Assembly: GCA_030549335.1 (NCBI GenBank) | Contig: CM060195.1 | Span: 31,004,874 to 31,068,873, forward strand | Direction of reading: 5' to 3' | Source of the DNA: Pontederia crassipes | Lineage: Eukaryota; Streptophyta; Magnoliopsida; Commelinales; Pontederiaceae | Length of the DNA: 64,000 nucleotides | Part shown: piece by piece, positions 47,549 through 60,622 of the stretch | How positions within the stretch are numbered: position 1 is the stretch's first letter | Layout: each line of letters opens with the position of its first letter | Notes under the pieces: model-generated | What the model saw: only the letters and a program-made list of their open reading frames with translations | Database searches by the model: none | What the model was told of the DNA's origin: nothing | Made by a program: the position numbers and the translations under genes

Positions 47549-49440
47549 CCATTCTTTCTTCTTGTGCATCCCATTGATATCTTGGTTCTTCTATTTTGTG
47601 ATGCAAAGGCCTTCAATTCTGAGATGTTACATGAATTGATGACTTTGACGATGCCCAAATGGTCTAGCCTCCTCCTGATAAGCTTGTTGAAGCTGCTTCT
47701 CCTAATGAGCATGCTCTAGAGCCTATGCTGATCCTAACCATTTGCTATGGAGATTGAGTAGCATGTTGTGCACCAAACTATTCAATGGATGGATCCTCAG
47801 TTGCACACACTTTCTGTCACAAGAGTTTGCTCCCTGCAATCGGATGTGGAGGATGATTTCTATAACTCCGACTGCTTCTAGGCTCTTATGTCTTCCCCTC
47901 CCTCTTTGATAATGTCAAAAGGGGGAGAAGCATGAATATAATTTATTCTATTCTCAAATGATGTTTTGCTTCTATGGATGTGTTCTTTTATTTTAACATG
48001 ATGATTCTAAATGTGCTAGTCTTCCGTATTTTTACCATGGATGTATTCCATGTACCATGTGCATAAGCTCAATACACTATGATCTTATTGATTTTTTATG
48101 CACATGTAAAGAAATCTTATTCACTCTTTGTATCTAAAATCCTAAGTGGTAATTATGTACTCATTTGTCTCCCGAACGCTAATAAATGATACATCAAATG
48201 CATTTTTTTCAAGGGGAGGAGTGTTTAAGGGAAAGTTACTTAGTTATTGATTTTCGTTTTCCGCCTTGTCATCTGATATGTTTGTTATTATAAAAAGAGG
48301 ATATTATTGAATCTAATCATCCTTTTTATGCTTTGACGATAACAAACTCGATTGGATATCAGATTCTTAATTTTTTTGTTTCATTATTTGACAAGATAGG
48401 TCACATGCCAATCCAATGAATTCAGAAGTAAAAAAAAACTTCATCTTTCGATTTTCAAGAAGTTCATATGTTCGAACTAAGGATCACATTATTGGAAGCA
48501 AATATGCCAAAATTGAAGTTTGAGCATCCACCAAGATATGAAAATCCTCATCGATGAAAATTTAGAAAAAAAGATTCAAGTTTGTATGTTTGATGAAAAT
48601 TTTGAAGATTCTAACCTTTTATGATAATGATATTGGCTAGCAATGGTTACAAGGTTCGAACAATCGAAAAAAGTTTGAATGTCTAAACCTTTTCTAAAAA
48701 ATTAATAACCACCAGACATCAAGTCTAGAAGAAAGGAGCATAATTGTAAGTGAGCATTTGGAGCAATTTTGAATTAAATTTTCATTCTTCTCTATATCTT
48801 TTTCTTGTGAATGACCATAATTGTGAAAGGAGAGCATGAGAGTAATCTTATTTTATGGAAGTTACTGAATTATAAAAGGTATTTCTTAAGCCGAGAAGAA
48901 GATGGTGAATGTATAAAAATATTTTTTTCTAGTTTGAACAAAGGAATGTGCTAGTGAAACTTTATATAGTCTTGAAATCAAGAACTTAGAGAAGGGTGCA
49001 ACCAAGACATTGTTGAATCTTATCAACAAACTCATTTGTCTTTTGTTTGCATCATTACCTTCTTCTCATTTTACTCTCAAAATTGCAATTGCATCAGTTT
49101 TCACAACTTTATCTTACTTTTCAAAATATTTTTTTATAACACAAATTCACCCCTCCTTCTCATAGCCAAGTGATCCTACATTAAAATAATTCAAAATATA
49201 ATAACATTAATTTTATTAATAAATTTCATGAATCCTCATCTAATTATACATCATTTCTAACAAGGTCATCAAACTTTATTTTGTAACACAATCATAATCA
49301 AATTTTAATAATATTGCCACCATGATTGATAATAAAACACTAATCGATTAATACACCAACATTCAGATCTAAGAAAAAGTGCCATGTTCCCTCTCCTCCA
49401 ATCGAATTGTAAAGTATTGAAAAAAAGATGACAACTTTGA
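47549..49440. other. Older element remnant with a copia-type purine tract
   Basis: At 47905-47930, AATGTCAAAAGGGGGAGA resembles the polypurine tract of SIRE/Maximus-type copia elements (a TCAAAAAGGGGGAGA signature), preceded by degenerate coding-like sequence and followed by AT-rich DNA that could be an LTR. No domain is intact, so the assignment is tentative. Confidence 0.35.
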
Positions 49441-51067
49441 TGCAGTCACACCTTGCCAAGGATGAAGGGTGAGCTGTGTGTCACTCTCCGCCTTAGACGC
49501 ATGTCCTGGATGCATGGTGGGATGGACATTCCTCGTACCGCCCGACCATGTGTCTTCCTAGGACATCCCAAAGGACATCCGAGAGAATTTGGGATGCACA
49601 CAAGAGGTTTGGGATGAGTGAAATGCGCGGGGAGGAGTTCAGGACACTCATTGGGATGCAGCGGCGTGTAGGCAATACATCGGGACAACTGAGGGGGGCA
49701 ATATCGTCCCAAGGAAAATCAGCCTGTCCCAACTGACTTCTAGAGGTGACAACCTTCGAGTAGGACAGTTGACGCCAACAAACTATTAGCAGATAGCCTC
49801 TGGGACAAGAGGCTTGGCAAGCGGTAACGGCGGTTAGGATGCGGGAGACATCCTAACAATACGGAAGATCTGAGGAGATTCGGCTGGCCAAGTGGATTGA
49901 TGCAAGCAAAATACAACATATAATTAGCCATGCATTTAATCACATTTCGATTCCTTTTCATATAGCATGCATCATTTTCTAACCTTATTTTCTTTAATTT
50001 TATAAAAATTGAAATCTACCCAAATTATATGTTTTATTAAAAAAATAATAGAATATAGAATTGAGTTAGAAAGTCACTAGAGAAAACTGTGCTCAAATAG
50101 GAGTTCAAACAGACTTAGAAAATGAAAATTAGTGGAGGCTGCCAAAGCTGAAAGTTGAATATAACGAGCCGTGAGAGTTATATAAGGGTAAATCTCTAGT
50201 TTCGCCCCAATGCTGAAAATTGAATATAACGGGTCATGAGAGGTCTGTAAAGACTCGTTAAATGCCTAGTTTCGTCCAAAAAGCTTACCCGATTTATGGG
50301 CCGTGAAATCTAAGTTACGGAGCATTAAAACCACACTTCTACTCCGATTTGGACACTGTAGGAGCTGTGAAAATAGTGTTACGGGCCGTGAAAAGCACTA
50401 TTAGGGCTGTTATAGGACTGTTGTGGGCCGTTATGAAAACTGTTTTCAAGATTTCTTTGACTTTTCTTGAGAATTTGAAGTCTAGAACGAACTAGACTTT
50501 ATCCTAAGCCTCAGGGATGATTAGAAAATATATTTACTCAGATTTGAAGAAGTTTTGAATTGTTTCAAAATCCTATCAAAGTCTATTTCGAATTTACTTG
50601 TTTTAGCACGAAAAGACTTCGAATCAAACTGAAACTCTACGAAAATCCTTGGGACCCCTAGAGGCTATATATAAATAGAGGTCCTAGGAAATAGACAAAT
50701 GTGTGCTTGGAGTGCTTGAGACCTGGGAGCCGTGCCATCTTGCAGAGGACGAATTTGAAGGCTTGAAGATCAACCGAAGGAGAAGATTGCATAGCAACTC
50801 GTCATTTGTGTTGTGCAACGGTCCAGAGGTACCGAAGGCACAAACTCTTCTTCTATCTTTTATTTGGATGCTCTTTTACCTAGTCCTCATAGTTTATTAT
50901 TTTTGTAATAGAGATTTTATATTCTTTTCAAGAAGGAAAACTGTTTGAACCTTGTTATTAGTTGAGTTAATTAAACTTTTCGGATTCTTTTAATTATGCA
51001 TGCCGAGTTCATTGCCTTTTGATGAGTAATTTGATTTCTAATATTAGATTACAAACTGTATATGGGG
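49441..51067. other. Unassigned repeat-like DNA, with an LTR-start-like block at 49899
   Basis: A GC-richer block at 49450-49870 with no recognised protein. At 49899, TGATGCAAGCAAAATACAAC closely resembles the start of the Athila-like LTR at 51068 (TGATGCATGCAAAATACAAC), but the following sequence diverges. It may be the start of a related LTR family or a truncated copy. Confidence 0.4.
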
Positions 51068-52756
51068 TGATGCATGCAAAATACAACATATTTTAGATTA
51101 TTATTTTATGTAATTTTTCTGTAATTTGATCATGGCATGCATCATTTTAGACCAGTTTTAGTCATAATTCCATATTTATCAATTTTAATTATTAATTCTT
51201 TAAATATTTTAATTGTGGATGGATTAACTTCATTTTATTAAATATTCTGCAGGTAAGTCGAATTAACGCCGAATGAGATATATCGGATGTTATCTTAAGG
51301 AGTAAAAATGAGAAGATTTTGAAATGTCGAAGATTTATCATTACGGCCTGAAATCATTGGGCGAAATAGGAATGAAAGATTGATCTTTACACCCAAAGAT
51401 CTTACGGCCAAGAATCACATGAAGGCGTAAAATTGAGTTTATCACATTTCTTGGATAAAGTTATGTCTGACTTCATTGGGGGTAAAAGCTTTATATTTTT
51501 GGGCGTAACATGAATTAATTCATGCTTACATGGCTGAAACATATTGGTCATAATACGTCATTTTGGCCGAGATTAGAAGAAGAACCTATCGTTTTGGCCG
51601 AGATTAAAAGAAGGGTGTAAAGATAAAGAGAGTTTATCATTTTGGGCGAAGTTATCGTTTTGGCCGAGATTTGAAGAGACCGTATCAAGTTTTATCCCGT
51701 GAATTTAAATCCACCCGTAGGATTACGGCCGTAATCAACATGAAGACCCTCGTTCGCACCTATAAATAGAAGATGAAACCATCGATCCAATTGGTACCTT
51801 GAAGTTTGGTTTTCGTCCACAGCAAGTCGTGAGCTTCGCGCGCTTCGACCAAGAGAGATTTGATCGGACGGCTCATCCAAACATTCCGACGACACCCGAG
51901 GGCCCTGATTTTATTCTTGGTGTAATTCTTCCAATTACTATTGTTATTTTATTATTATCTCTCTACAATAATGGGATGAACTCCATGTTTTAGCTATTTT
52001 ATTTTTAGGAAAATATTATTGAAGGGAAATTCTGTGAACCCTTGCTTTATTATTATTGAATTTCTTTTGATCAATTTTTTAATTATGTTTAGTGCTTTTG
52101 ATTTAATTATTTAAATTTCTGAGTTAAGTAATTACCAGTTTGTGGACTACTTAATTTTAGATTTTATTTTGTTAAATAAAATGATTTATTATGAAATTAA
52201 AAATTGACATAGGTCTAATAACTAGTGTGTGGAGAATTAGATATGTGTGATCTGTTAATCTATACCAGTTTGTGGAGTGATTAATAGTCTAGAATTTTCA
52301 TATTAATACATCTTAATTTTAATCTCATCTAACGAATACCAGTTTGTGGGACTTCAGGTTTGATTGAATTTAAGATAGTTTGATTTGCTAGATTAAATAG
52401 CAGAATTACCAGTTTGTGGACCCTGTGATTTTAATTTTATAAATTAATAACTTGGAAAAATTCCTAATCGATCTTAAGAATTTTAATTTATCTTTTCTGG
52501 TTCACATGTTTATCCTTAATGCATTATCATCCTAAGACCAACTTCAACACCATTATCTTATTTTCTCTATTTTTATTTTACAATTACAAAACTTATTTCC
52601 AAAAATCCATATTTTTTCTCTCTTATTAATTTATAAAATTAGACATTGAATTAATAATATTCCTCGTGAGTTCAACACTCTTACTCCTATTTTCTATATT
52701 ACTTGAGCGACTAGTGCACTTGCTAGCGATTTCATTTTGCTACATCATTTTACGCA
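51068..52756 (+). repeat. 5' LTR of the Athila-like element (1689 bp)
   Basis: Starts TGATGCATGCAAAATACAAC and ends ACATCATTTTACGCA directly before the primer site. The first 540 bp recur at 59853-60407 with few differences, and the whole is distantly matched by the minus-strand solo LTR at 45808-47548. Confidence 0.92.
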
Positions 52757-52774
52757 TGGCGCCGTTGCCGGGGA
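52757..52774 (+). other. Primer binding site of Athila type (tRNA-Asp)
   Basis: TGGCGCCGTTGCCGGGGA follows the LTR end without a gap. This sequence is the hallmark primer site of Athila/Tat-lineage elements and pairs with the 3' end of aspartate tRNA. Confidence 0.93.
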
Positions 52775-52974
52775 ATATTTTATTAATTAATTTCTGATTT
52801 TTATGAATTATTAGGAGATGTAAGTAATTTGTAAATAAGCTTTTTGTAAATAAATTTTATGTAAATTCTTCTTTTCTGTAAATACCCATTATTGTACTCT
52901 TTGTTTTAATTATTTTTATATGTGTAAATAATCTAATATTTTTCTTTTGCAGATAAAAGACACGACATTAAATT

Positions 52975-54290
52975 TGTTGGCTTTCGGCTTAAAATTCTGA
53001 CGCCGATTGGATTTTTCGGATTACACCGTCGACTTGATTTTCGATCGTGATTTATTTTGTCGGTTTTACTAGTTTTACGGCCTCGCAATTTTCAACTTTT
53101 GTTCTACGCTTAATGATCATCTTATTTGATTCTAAATTTGGTTGATACATGAAGTACTTTTTGTTTTGCGGCCGAAATTTTTTTTAATCTTCTGAATGTT
53201 GGATTTGACCTCGTTTCGACTTTAATGACTTCAAAAAAAATTTTACGCCCACAAAAGATTCTGTTTATCGACAAACTTTTATCTTATATTTTGTGGCTGG
53301 CAATTTTTATCTGTGTTTTACTCCCGAAATTTCACTTTATGCATATGATCGAATTGATTTCTCTTACGCATTGAATTGAAGCATTCGATTAATGCATGAT
53401 TTTGCGGCCGATAGTTTTCTGAAATTTTCTTTGCGACAGGTATGACGTTGGTTAAATCTCCTGCAGACATCTCGTGTTCTTTTACGCTTTGGATTTTCAT
53501 CTCTGTTAATCCATTAGCGCGTGACTTTTTCGGCCGAGAATTATTTTCTTCTTCTTGTTTTGCGGTCGACTTTGATGACTTTGTTTCGGCCGTGTAATTT
53601 GGTTCGGAATTTGTTTTGCGATGATAAAAATGTTAATTCGACTTTATATCGGCCGTAATCTAACGAGTTTTATGCCATCGTACAATGATGATCTGACCTT
53701 GTTTCGGCCAGTTTAATTGTGGTTTATTCTTTTTTACGCCCTATTTGAATCACGTTTCATGGTTAATGTCTGATTTATGCCCGGTATGAATTTATTCCTT
53801 CTCGGCCATAATGATTCATTTGTCGACGTAAGAGTTGGGGTAATACATGATTCTCAAGTTTCGTTCGATTTTTATTTCAGTCAGCACCCTGATAGTTTTC
53901 TATTTTGCGGCCAATTGAGTCAGGTTGTCGACTTCATTTTGGTTCTTTACGCCTAGAGTGGAATTGATTAATTTTTACACCCAAGTGTTGGTTTAATTCT
54001 CTCTCGGCCGTAATGTTTTAATTTCGGGTTTCGGTTTGGCACCAATCGTTTATAGAATTTTATTTTGACGCCTTATCGAATTTTATATCCGACAGTTAAG
54101 AAATTGAATATAATTATTTTCGGATGCGGTTTGATGACTCGATCATTTGGAATTTTTGTCGGATGGTTTTCTGAAACGTTTGGACAAATAATTTGCGATT
54201 GAATTTTTTTAAAGATTTCGATGTTATTTGTTATTCTTGGATTCATTGAAGTTATATCTTTTTGTTGAATTTCGGCCGAAATTTATTACG
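52975..54290 (+). repeat. Leader region with about a dozen dispersed CGGCC(G) words
   Basis: In an AT-rich 1.3-kb untranslated leader, the words CGGCCGA, CGGCCGT or close variants recur at about 53081, 53166, 53403, 53530, 53561, 53586, 53648, 53704, 53799, 53910, 54003 and 54270, mostly preceded by TT and followed by an AT-rich run. Similar words occur in the LTR (51330-51730) and before ORF1 (56290-56900). Confidence 0.7.
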
Positions 54291-54559
54291 ATATTTTCTG
54301 ATCTACTTGAAATTTAATTTCAGTCGAACGATTCATATTGAAAATTTTCATATTTTCGTCTCATTTTGTATCACAAAAATAATCATTGCCAACAAGTTAA
54401 TTTTTTTATTGATTAATTGTGACTCTTTATCTGTGTGTATTATATTTGTGTATATATATATATATATATATCTATTTTTTCTCCTATTATTATTTTTCTG
54501 ACAATTAGTTGTTGCAGGTACTATTGAAGATCTAATCGCAACTAATCCTAGAAACTTCT

Positions 54560-55906
54560 AATAGCGGACATCGCATTAGGAGTTCAAATTCACTTTTGGA
54601 ATTTGATCCTGAAATTGAAAGAACTGCTCGTCGATTGAGAAGGAATATTAGAAAAATGACTGACAAGCATGCAACAATCAGAGACAGGAGCAACAGAATG
54701 AACTAGTTTCGCTACAAAATAATCGTCGTGAAGAAGATGAAGTAGAACTTTCTATGAGAGAGTATGTCTAGGCTCGATACAATGACCGAGAATCGTGCAT
54801 TGTGATGTTAGATATTAATGCAAATAATTTTGAGATCAATCCAGCAATCGTGAGGATGATACAAGCATCTCGGAGGAGGATTTCATGAAGACCCTCGCGA
54901 TCACCTTGACAAATTTCTTGAGCACCTTTAGAAATAATAATGTTTCTTCTGAAATTATTCATCTTTTATTATTTTCACAATCTTTACGTGATAAAGCTTC
55001 CACTTGGTTTAAAACTTTACCTGCAGGATCGATTCACTCATGGCTAAAGCTGGTAGAAAAGTTTGTTGGAAAATACTGTCCACCACAAAAAGCGGGCAAG
55101 TATCGAAGAGAATTAAGGGCATTTGTTCAAGATGACAATGAGACATTATATGAAGATTGAGAACGATATAAGAAATTATTAGCCAGAGTTCCTGATAATA
55201 GAATTCCAAAGTAGCAAGTGATGGAAGATTTTTACCATGGATTGCGAGTTGCAGATCAAGATAAGCTTGATCAATCAGCAGGAGGGACAGTGCTGGGATC
55301 TAAACGCTCTAGTGAAATACAGGATATTATTGAAGTTGTAGCCCATAAGTCAAGTCAAGAAAGGAGACCACCTCGCCGAACTCATGATTTACATGCTGCA
55401 CAAGGAATACAATTTTTAGAAATAGTGGCTCAACTGGATGCACTTAATCAAAAATTCGAGCAGATGATGTCACTATTAGGAAATTCAAGCAATTATTGCC
55501 CTACAGGTAATACTTCATATTCAAATCAAATTGAAAATGCTAACTTTATTTCCAACTCATTTTTCAAGAGCAATGATTATGGTTGGAGACGTAATCCAAA
55601 GTTTGTCTATCATCAAAATCAAGCCGACCTTCTGGCCCATCAAAAGATTATATACTGAAAAGGCAACATGATGCTCCCCAATATCAATCATCAAATTACA
55701 TGCAGGAGATGATGGCACATATAATAGATACTATGCAATTGTTGCAAAAGGATATGGAGTCTAGAGCCACTAGTCAAGATGCATCAATTTTGAATTTGGA
55801 AAGACAATTGGGCCAGATGGTGACACAATTTACTGGACGTACACTTGGCTCTCTCCCAAGCAACACAAAGAAAAATCCAAGAGGAGAAGAGCAAAATAGG
55901 CCTTGA
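54560..55906 (+). pseudogene. Decayed Athila-type gag
   Basis: Recognisable blocks in order: FDPEIERTARRLRR near the start (54600), NNFEINPAIVRMIQ (54820), FHEDPRDHLDKFLE (54884), then in another frame SLRDKASTWFKTLPAGSIHS, FVGKYCPPQKAGKYRRELR, ETLYED-stop-ERYKKLL, FYHGLRVADQDKLDQSAGG, and near the end ILNLERQLGQMVTQFTGRT followed by LPSNTKKNPRGEE. In-frame stops occur at 55158-55160 and about 55212, with frame changes near 54930 and 55660. These are standard retrotransposon gag motifs of Athila elements. It cannot make a full capsid protein. Confidence 0.9.
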
Positions 55907-56974
55907 TCTTCATCAGGACTAAGTCGAGCTGAAGACTATAAATTTAGAATTATTTCTACCCTTTTCTTTAGATTAGTTTTTAAATTAGTTATTGATTAAT
56001 ACTTTAGTACATTAAATTAGTTTGGGTGATTTTTTTTATTATTGAGTCGTCTAATTAATATTGCATTTTGTTGAAGGAGAGAAATTCGGATAACTAAGGG
56101 CACATTATGACATTGGTGCACTTTACTACGACAGCATGATGACACGCAGGGGCATAAAATCCGACACCGGATCACACATCGGGCGACAAAAGTACTACTT
56201 TCACTGTTGGGCGACAAACTCCATGGCAGGATGTCGGACATGACATGACAAGGCGAGACGACCTAGTTCCACTATTACGCCTTTCCTCCTTACGGCCGAG
56301 CACCACCTGACACCGACATGAAATGACTCGTCAAGGAAGCTATTACGCCTTGCCACCCTCGTAAATGCCACCTATTCTTTTTACGGCCGAGCTGCCACAC
56401 AAACACGATGCATCAGCTCGGACTTGACAAGGAGAAACGGACGAATCACCTTGGAAATCGGCCAATCACTGCGCGCCCCAAATTCAATTGACGTGACCCT
56501 TCAATGCGCGCCATCACGCCGAAATAGGTATTACCCCCGAAATTTCATCCATAAATACTTACCCCTTCGCGTGTTTTGCATATCAAGAACCACCTCCATT
56601 CCGCCCTTTCCTCCTTACGATCGAAGTCTCACCGTCGTCTCTGCCGCTCCCTTACGCCCAAAAGCACCAACACCCCTTGTTCCTTACGGCCGCCAACACC
56701 ACGGTCGTCTCCTCAAGGGCAATATTCCACCGCCATACACCGGCCGAAGTTCTTCATCGTCTTCTTCCTTACGGCTGAGACTTCAGCCGCCAATTTCACC
56801 GATGACAGCACTGCAGCCCCCTCTCTCTTTGTTTTACGATCGAGTCACCTCGCACTTGAGCTGTTCATCGAATCAGCCGACACTCCAGCATATATACCTT
56901 ACGGCCGACACTCTGACTTCGGTCGAAACTTCACCCATCCGACGCCACCATTTTTTATTTCTCTTCCTATCAAA
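55907..56974. other. Spacer between gag and ORF1-like region
   Basis: Holds several TTACGGCCGA-type words (56291, 56381, 56685, 56898) and no pol remnant that I can recognise. In a full Athila element several kilobases of pol would lie here. Confidence 0.6.
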
Positions 56975-58372
56975 ATGAGGCGATTTGCTAATATATGGAG
57001 GAGACGTCACGAACGACGTCGTCCGAATGCTCAACCGGTCCAACAACCCTCACAACTAATCTCCTACCCCAGAGACTATTATTGGACTAAGCCAGAGTAT
57101 CAAGCTCGATATGAACGGATGTTTGAGATTCGAATTCATGCCACTAGATTTTCGGATACCGAATTGCTCAGGGAGTATAATTTACTTGCAGATATTCATC
57201 TATTATTTTCTCAAATTGGACTCTCTAACTTTGTGCATTCCTGGTGGCCAACTTATGAAGTACTAATTATGGAATTTCTCTCGTCCTTGGAGGTCTTTAA
57301 TTTATATGGCAGGAATTATGATTAGCCCCGTATTTCATTCCAACTTTATGGGCAACCCTTTACTCTCACTCTAGGAGAGATTAATAATATTTATGGATTC
57401 CCCAACCATGGGTCTCCTTCTGTACCTGCTGAGTTTGATGCTAAAACTTTTTGAAAACATATAACAAAAGAAGACCGATTAGTTTAGAACACAGCTAAAG
57501 ATAGCTCAATTCAGAATCCTATTTTGCGCTATGTCCATCGCATGCTAAGCAACACCTTAAGTGGACGCAGTGATAATGATGGTGCCGTCTCAGAGGGAGA
57601 GTTATACATCATCCACAGCATGCTTCAGAGAATTACTATTGATGTGGGTGCCTTCATCGTTCGCCGATTCCAACGCTGCACTACTCATCGTGGCGGTAGC
57701 ATTAATATGGACACCCTTCTCACACCTATTGCTCAACACTTACAACTTGACTTGGATGATCTTGAAGTTGTGCCAAGAAACACTCACCTCACTCATAGGA
57801 CCATTCATGTTATGGGTCTCGTGAAGACCAACAATTCAGGAATCAAAGTCTTTATTTTTAAAAGCCACAATCAGGAAGTGCCTTGCTCAGATCGGGATGC
57901 TTTTACGCCAATTAATCCAAATAATTGGCTTCTTTCTAGACAGTTCGCACTTCCACAGGCCGAGGCTGGACCATCTGTCCCAGTTGATCAGCCACACCAG
58001 GATGAAACATTCTCTTGGTTCGATTTCACTGATTATGTGGCAGCTCAACAATACTTTCAGCAGTCACAAGGCTTCCAGGTTACATCACTGTCAGCTTCCC
58101 AACATTCGACTTCAGCCCCTTCTTATATGCCGGTGCCTTCGCCGATTCCATCTCTTACACATGAGAGCTCTTCTGATCCTCATTCATACCGGCCACTCCT
58201 TATAAGGAACGCGATCCGATGGAAGTATCTGCCCCTTTACAAGAACTGTGCGGAACCACTATATAGCACCAGAGCCTACTTTCACTTCAGCCCCAGAGCA
58301 AACTTACTATCCACCTCCGCCACCTCAGTCGGATTATGCTTCCATGCAAAACTTATGGGAATCAATGTATGA
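56975..58372 (+). pseudogene. ORF1-like (putative plant transposon protein) of the Athila-like element
   Basis: A single frame of about 466 codons broken by three stops, at 57323-57325, 57452-57454 and 57485-57487. It starts MRRFANIWRRRHERRRP and contains a conserved-looking core: LREYNLLADIHLLFSQIGL, YEVLIMEFLSSLEVF, ISFQLYGQPFTLTLGEINNI, YGFPNH, ILRYVHRMLSNTLSGRSDND, GELYIIHSML and LLTPIAQHLQLDLDDLE. These match the protein family often annotated as Arabidopsis retrotransposon ORF-1 (ATHILA), whose function is unknown. The C-terminus is Pro/Gln/Ser-rich. The upstream open frame from 56576 overlaps but lacks family similarity before this ATG. Confidence 0.8.
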
Positions 58373-59840
58373 TGAGCAACTTCGTCAGGCAGGGGAGTTC
58401 CACGCTTTTTAGGAAGAGGAACTTCGTCAAGCAGGAGAGCTGCACGGTATTCGAGAAGAGAAACTTCGACAGGCCCAAGAGTTGACCAACATTCGAGCTG
58501 ACTTTAGAAATATGGATGATCGTCAGGGTCACTTCGAATCCCTCCAGAATCAGCATGTTCGCATGACGAGGCGCATCCATGAGTATCATATGCGCCAAGG
58601 ACATCTCGACTACCACCCACCATCCCCCCTACAGACAGTAAATCCGGTTGTGTCTTTTCCCTTTTCTTTATTTTTATTTCTTTATTTTCCCTTTTTATTG
58701 AGTATGTATCACTTTCCCTCGCTGGCTTATCACTGAGGACAGTGTCTGGTTCAAGCTTGGGGGAGTTTGCATTTCATGCATTGCATTTTCCCTTATTTTT
58801 CTTTTTATTTGCTTATGTTTGCATGTATTTCTAAAAATCCAAAAAAAGTGAAAATTTGAAAATTTTCCCAAAAAATACCATTGCATGCATTATTTTTGCT
58901 ACAATCTTACTAACTCATGTCTTATTGTTTTAATTATCTTTAAGTAAAAGTTCAAAGACATGTCGTTAACTGATGAAATTTGAATGCTTTTCTTTTTTAT
59001 CACATGTTATTTTAGTATCAAACTTATGGACTATGTGCCTATGTTAAATAGAATTATGAATGTCTAGACGACAAAATCATATTCATGCCTTTTTATTTAT
59101 TTATTTTAAGTCTTGATAGTAGTAGCATTTTTATTGACCATATTGAGTACTCCTTGAGCTTAAAAAAAGTGAAAAAAATTGAATAAAGTTATGTGTAGGT
59201 AAAAAGTGTTATCTAAAACCAAGGTGTGTTCGAGTAATTAGATCCGTAGAGGTTCATGCCTGACGACCTAAGGGAAACTGCTCTGGGATCCGTCGATCGA
59301 AAACATGCTACAAGGACCATCTTGTGGAATATGAAGAAGCACAGGAGTACTAAATCATAGCTAAGTTCTAACTCTTCATTCAGAACCTTGGTTGTTCGGG
59401 CAAGTAAACTCGAGTGGTGCCTCATCACCTATTGCCCTAAGGCCATCTGGTTGGGAGTCATCAGTCTAAAGCCCTCTACATGGACTTCCTCGTGCAATCC
59501 TGTTTGAAGATTAGAACTTTTAAAATAATTGAAAATAAGAGCATGTTAATGTGGAAAAAAGATGAAAATTAAGCTCAATTAGTACTTATGTGTTCAATAT
59601 TAATGCTATTATTTGACAGACAATTTTATTTTTCTACAAGGTTGAATTTGAGATTGTTTAAATTTGTGTAGCATTCAGAACCTTTATGAAGTTAAGTACA
59701 TGGCAAATGGTGAGATATTGAGTAGTAAGTGTACAGAAGAATTATGTGAGAAAATTAGTCAATTGACAATATGAAGGCCATGATGGAACTTTCTTGAGCC
59801 TTGCTTTGAGTTTTTGCTTGAAGACAAACAAGACTTTAAG
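58373..59840. other. 3' untranslated part of the Athila-like element
   Basis: Gln/Glu/Arg-rich coding-like repeats (58373-58620) are followed by noncoding DNA. At 58726-58767 GAGGACAGTG and AAGCTTGGGGGAGTTTGC form an internal purine-tract-like site that is repeated at the true purine tract (59841). The rest is AT-rich. Confidence 0.6.
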
Positions 59841-59852
59841 CTTGGGGGAGTT

Positions 59853-60407
59853 TGATGCATGCAAAATATAATATATTTTAGATTATTATTTTAGTTAATT
59901 TTTTGTAATTTAATCGTGGCATGCATCATTTTAGACCAGTTTTAGTCATAATTCTGGATTTATCGATTTTAATTTTTAATTATTTAAATATTTTAATTGT
60001 GGATGGATTAACTTCATTTTATTAAATATTTTGCAGGTAAGTCGAATTAACGCCGAATGAGATATATCGGATGTTATCTTAAGGAGCAAAAATGAGAAGA
60101 TTTTGAAATGTCGAAGATTTATCATTACGGTCTGAAATCATTGGGCGAAATATGAATGAAAGATTAATCTTTACACCCAAAGATCTTACGGTCGAGATTC
60201 ACATGAAGGCGTAAAATTGAGTTTGTCACCTTTCTTGGATAAAGTTACGTCTGACTTCATTGGGGGGGGTAAAAGCTTTATATTTTTGGGCGTAACATGA
60301 ATTAATTCATGCTTACATGGCCGAAACATATTGGTCATAATACGTCATTTTGGCCGAGATTAGAAGAAGAACCTATCGTTTTGGCCGAGATTAAAAGAAG
60401 GGTGTAA
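59853..60407 (+). repeat. 3' LTR of the Athila-like element, truncated
   Basis: Begins TGATGCATGCAAAATATAAT and follows the 5' LTR to GAAGGGTGTAA, where the match to 51620 stops abruptly. About two thirds of the LTR is missing. Confidence 0.9.
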
Positions 60408-60622
60408 TGGAGTGATGTTCTTGGGGCATCACATCAAAGAAGGAGTGATCAACATGGACAAGGTGAAGATCCAAGCGATCCTCAAATGGCGGCCACCAAT
60501 GAGCATCTCGAATATGCGCTCCTTCCTCGGCCTGGCCAACTACTACTGATGGTCATCAAGGGCTACTCGTGAAGGGCCACGCCCCTCACAGACCTCCTCA
60601 AGAAAGACATAAAGTGGCATTG
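60408..60622 (+). pseudogene. Ty3/gypsy reverse transcriptase fragment
   Basis: Reads VMFLGHHIKEGVINMDKVKI, then ILKWRPPMSISNMRSFLGLA and NYY followed by a stop. In another frame it continues as ATPLTDLLKKDIKWH. This is the junction between reverse transcriptase and RNase H in Ty3/gypsy polyproteins. Its codon use is GC-richer than its neighbours and resembles the element at 17088-25786, which lacks exactly this region. It is a scrap wedged between two Athila-like LTRs. Confidence 0.9.

Larger units (their letters stand above)
51068..60407 (+). mobile_element. Athila-like LTR retrotransposon without pol
   Basis: 5' LTR 51068-52756, primer site 52757-52774, decayed gag 54560-55906, ORF1-like region 56975-58372, purine tract CTTGGGGGAGTTT at 59841-59853 and a truncated 3' LTR from 59853. 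Total about 9.3 kb. No protease, reverse transcriptase, RNase H or integrase remnant lies between gag and the ORF1-like region, only about 1 kb, so pol was lost or the element belongs to a non-autonomous lineage. The right end is broken at 60407 by a gypsy fragment. Confidence 0.88.

Noticed and set aside
56424..56978. 184-residue Arg/Ser/Pro-rich open frame before the Athila ORF1-like region
   Set aside because: Overlaps the ORF1-like upstream frame, is low complexity and shows no family motif.
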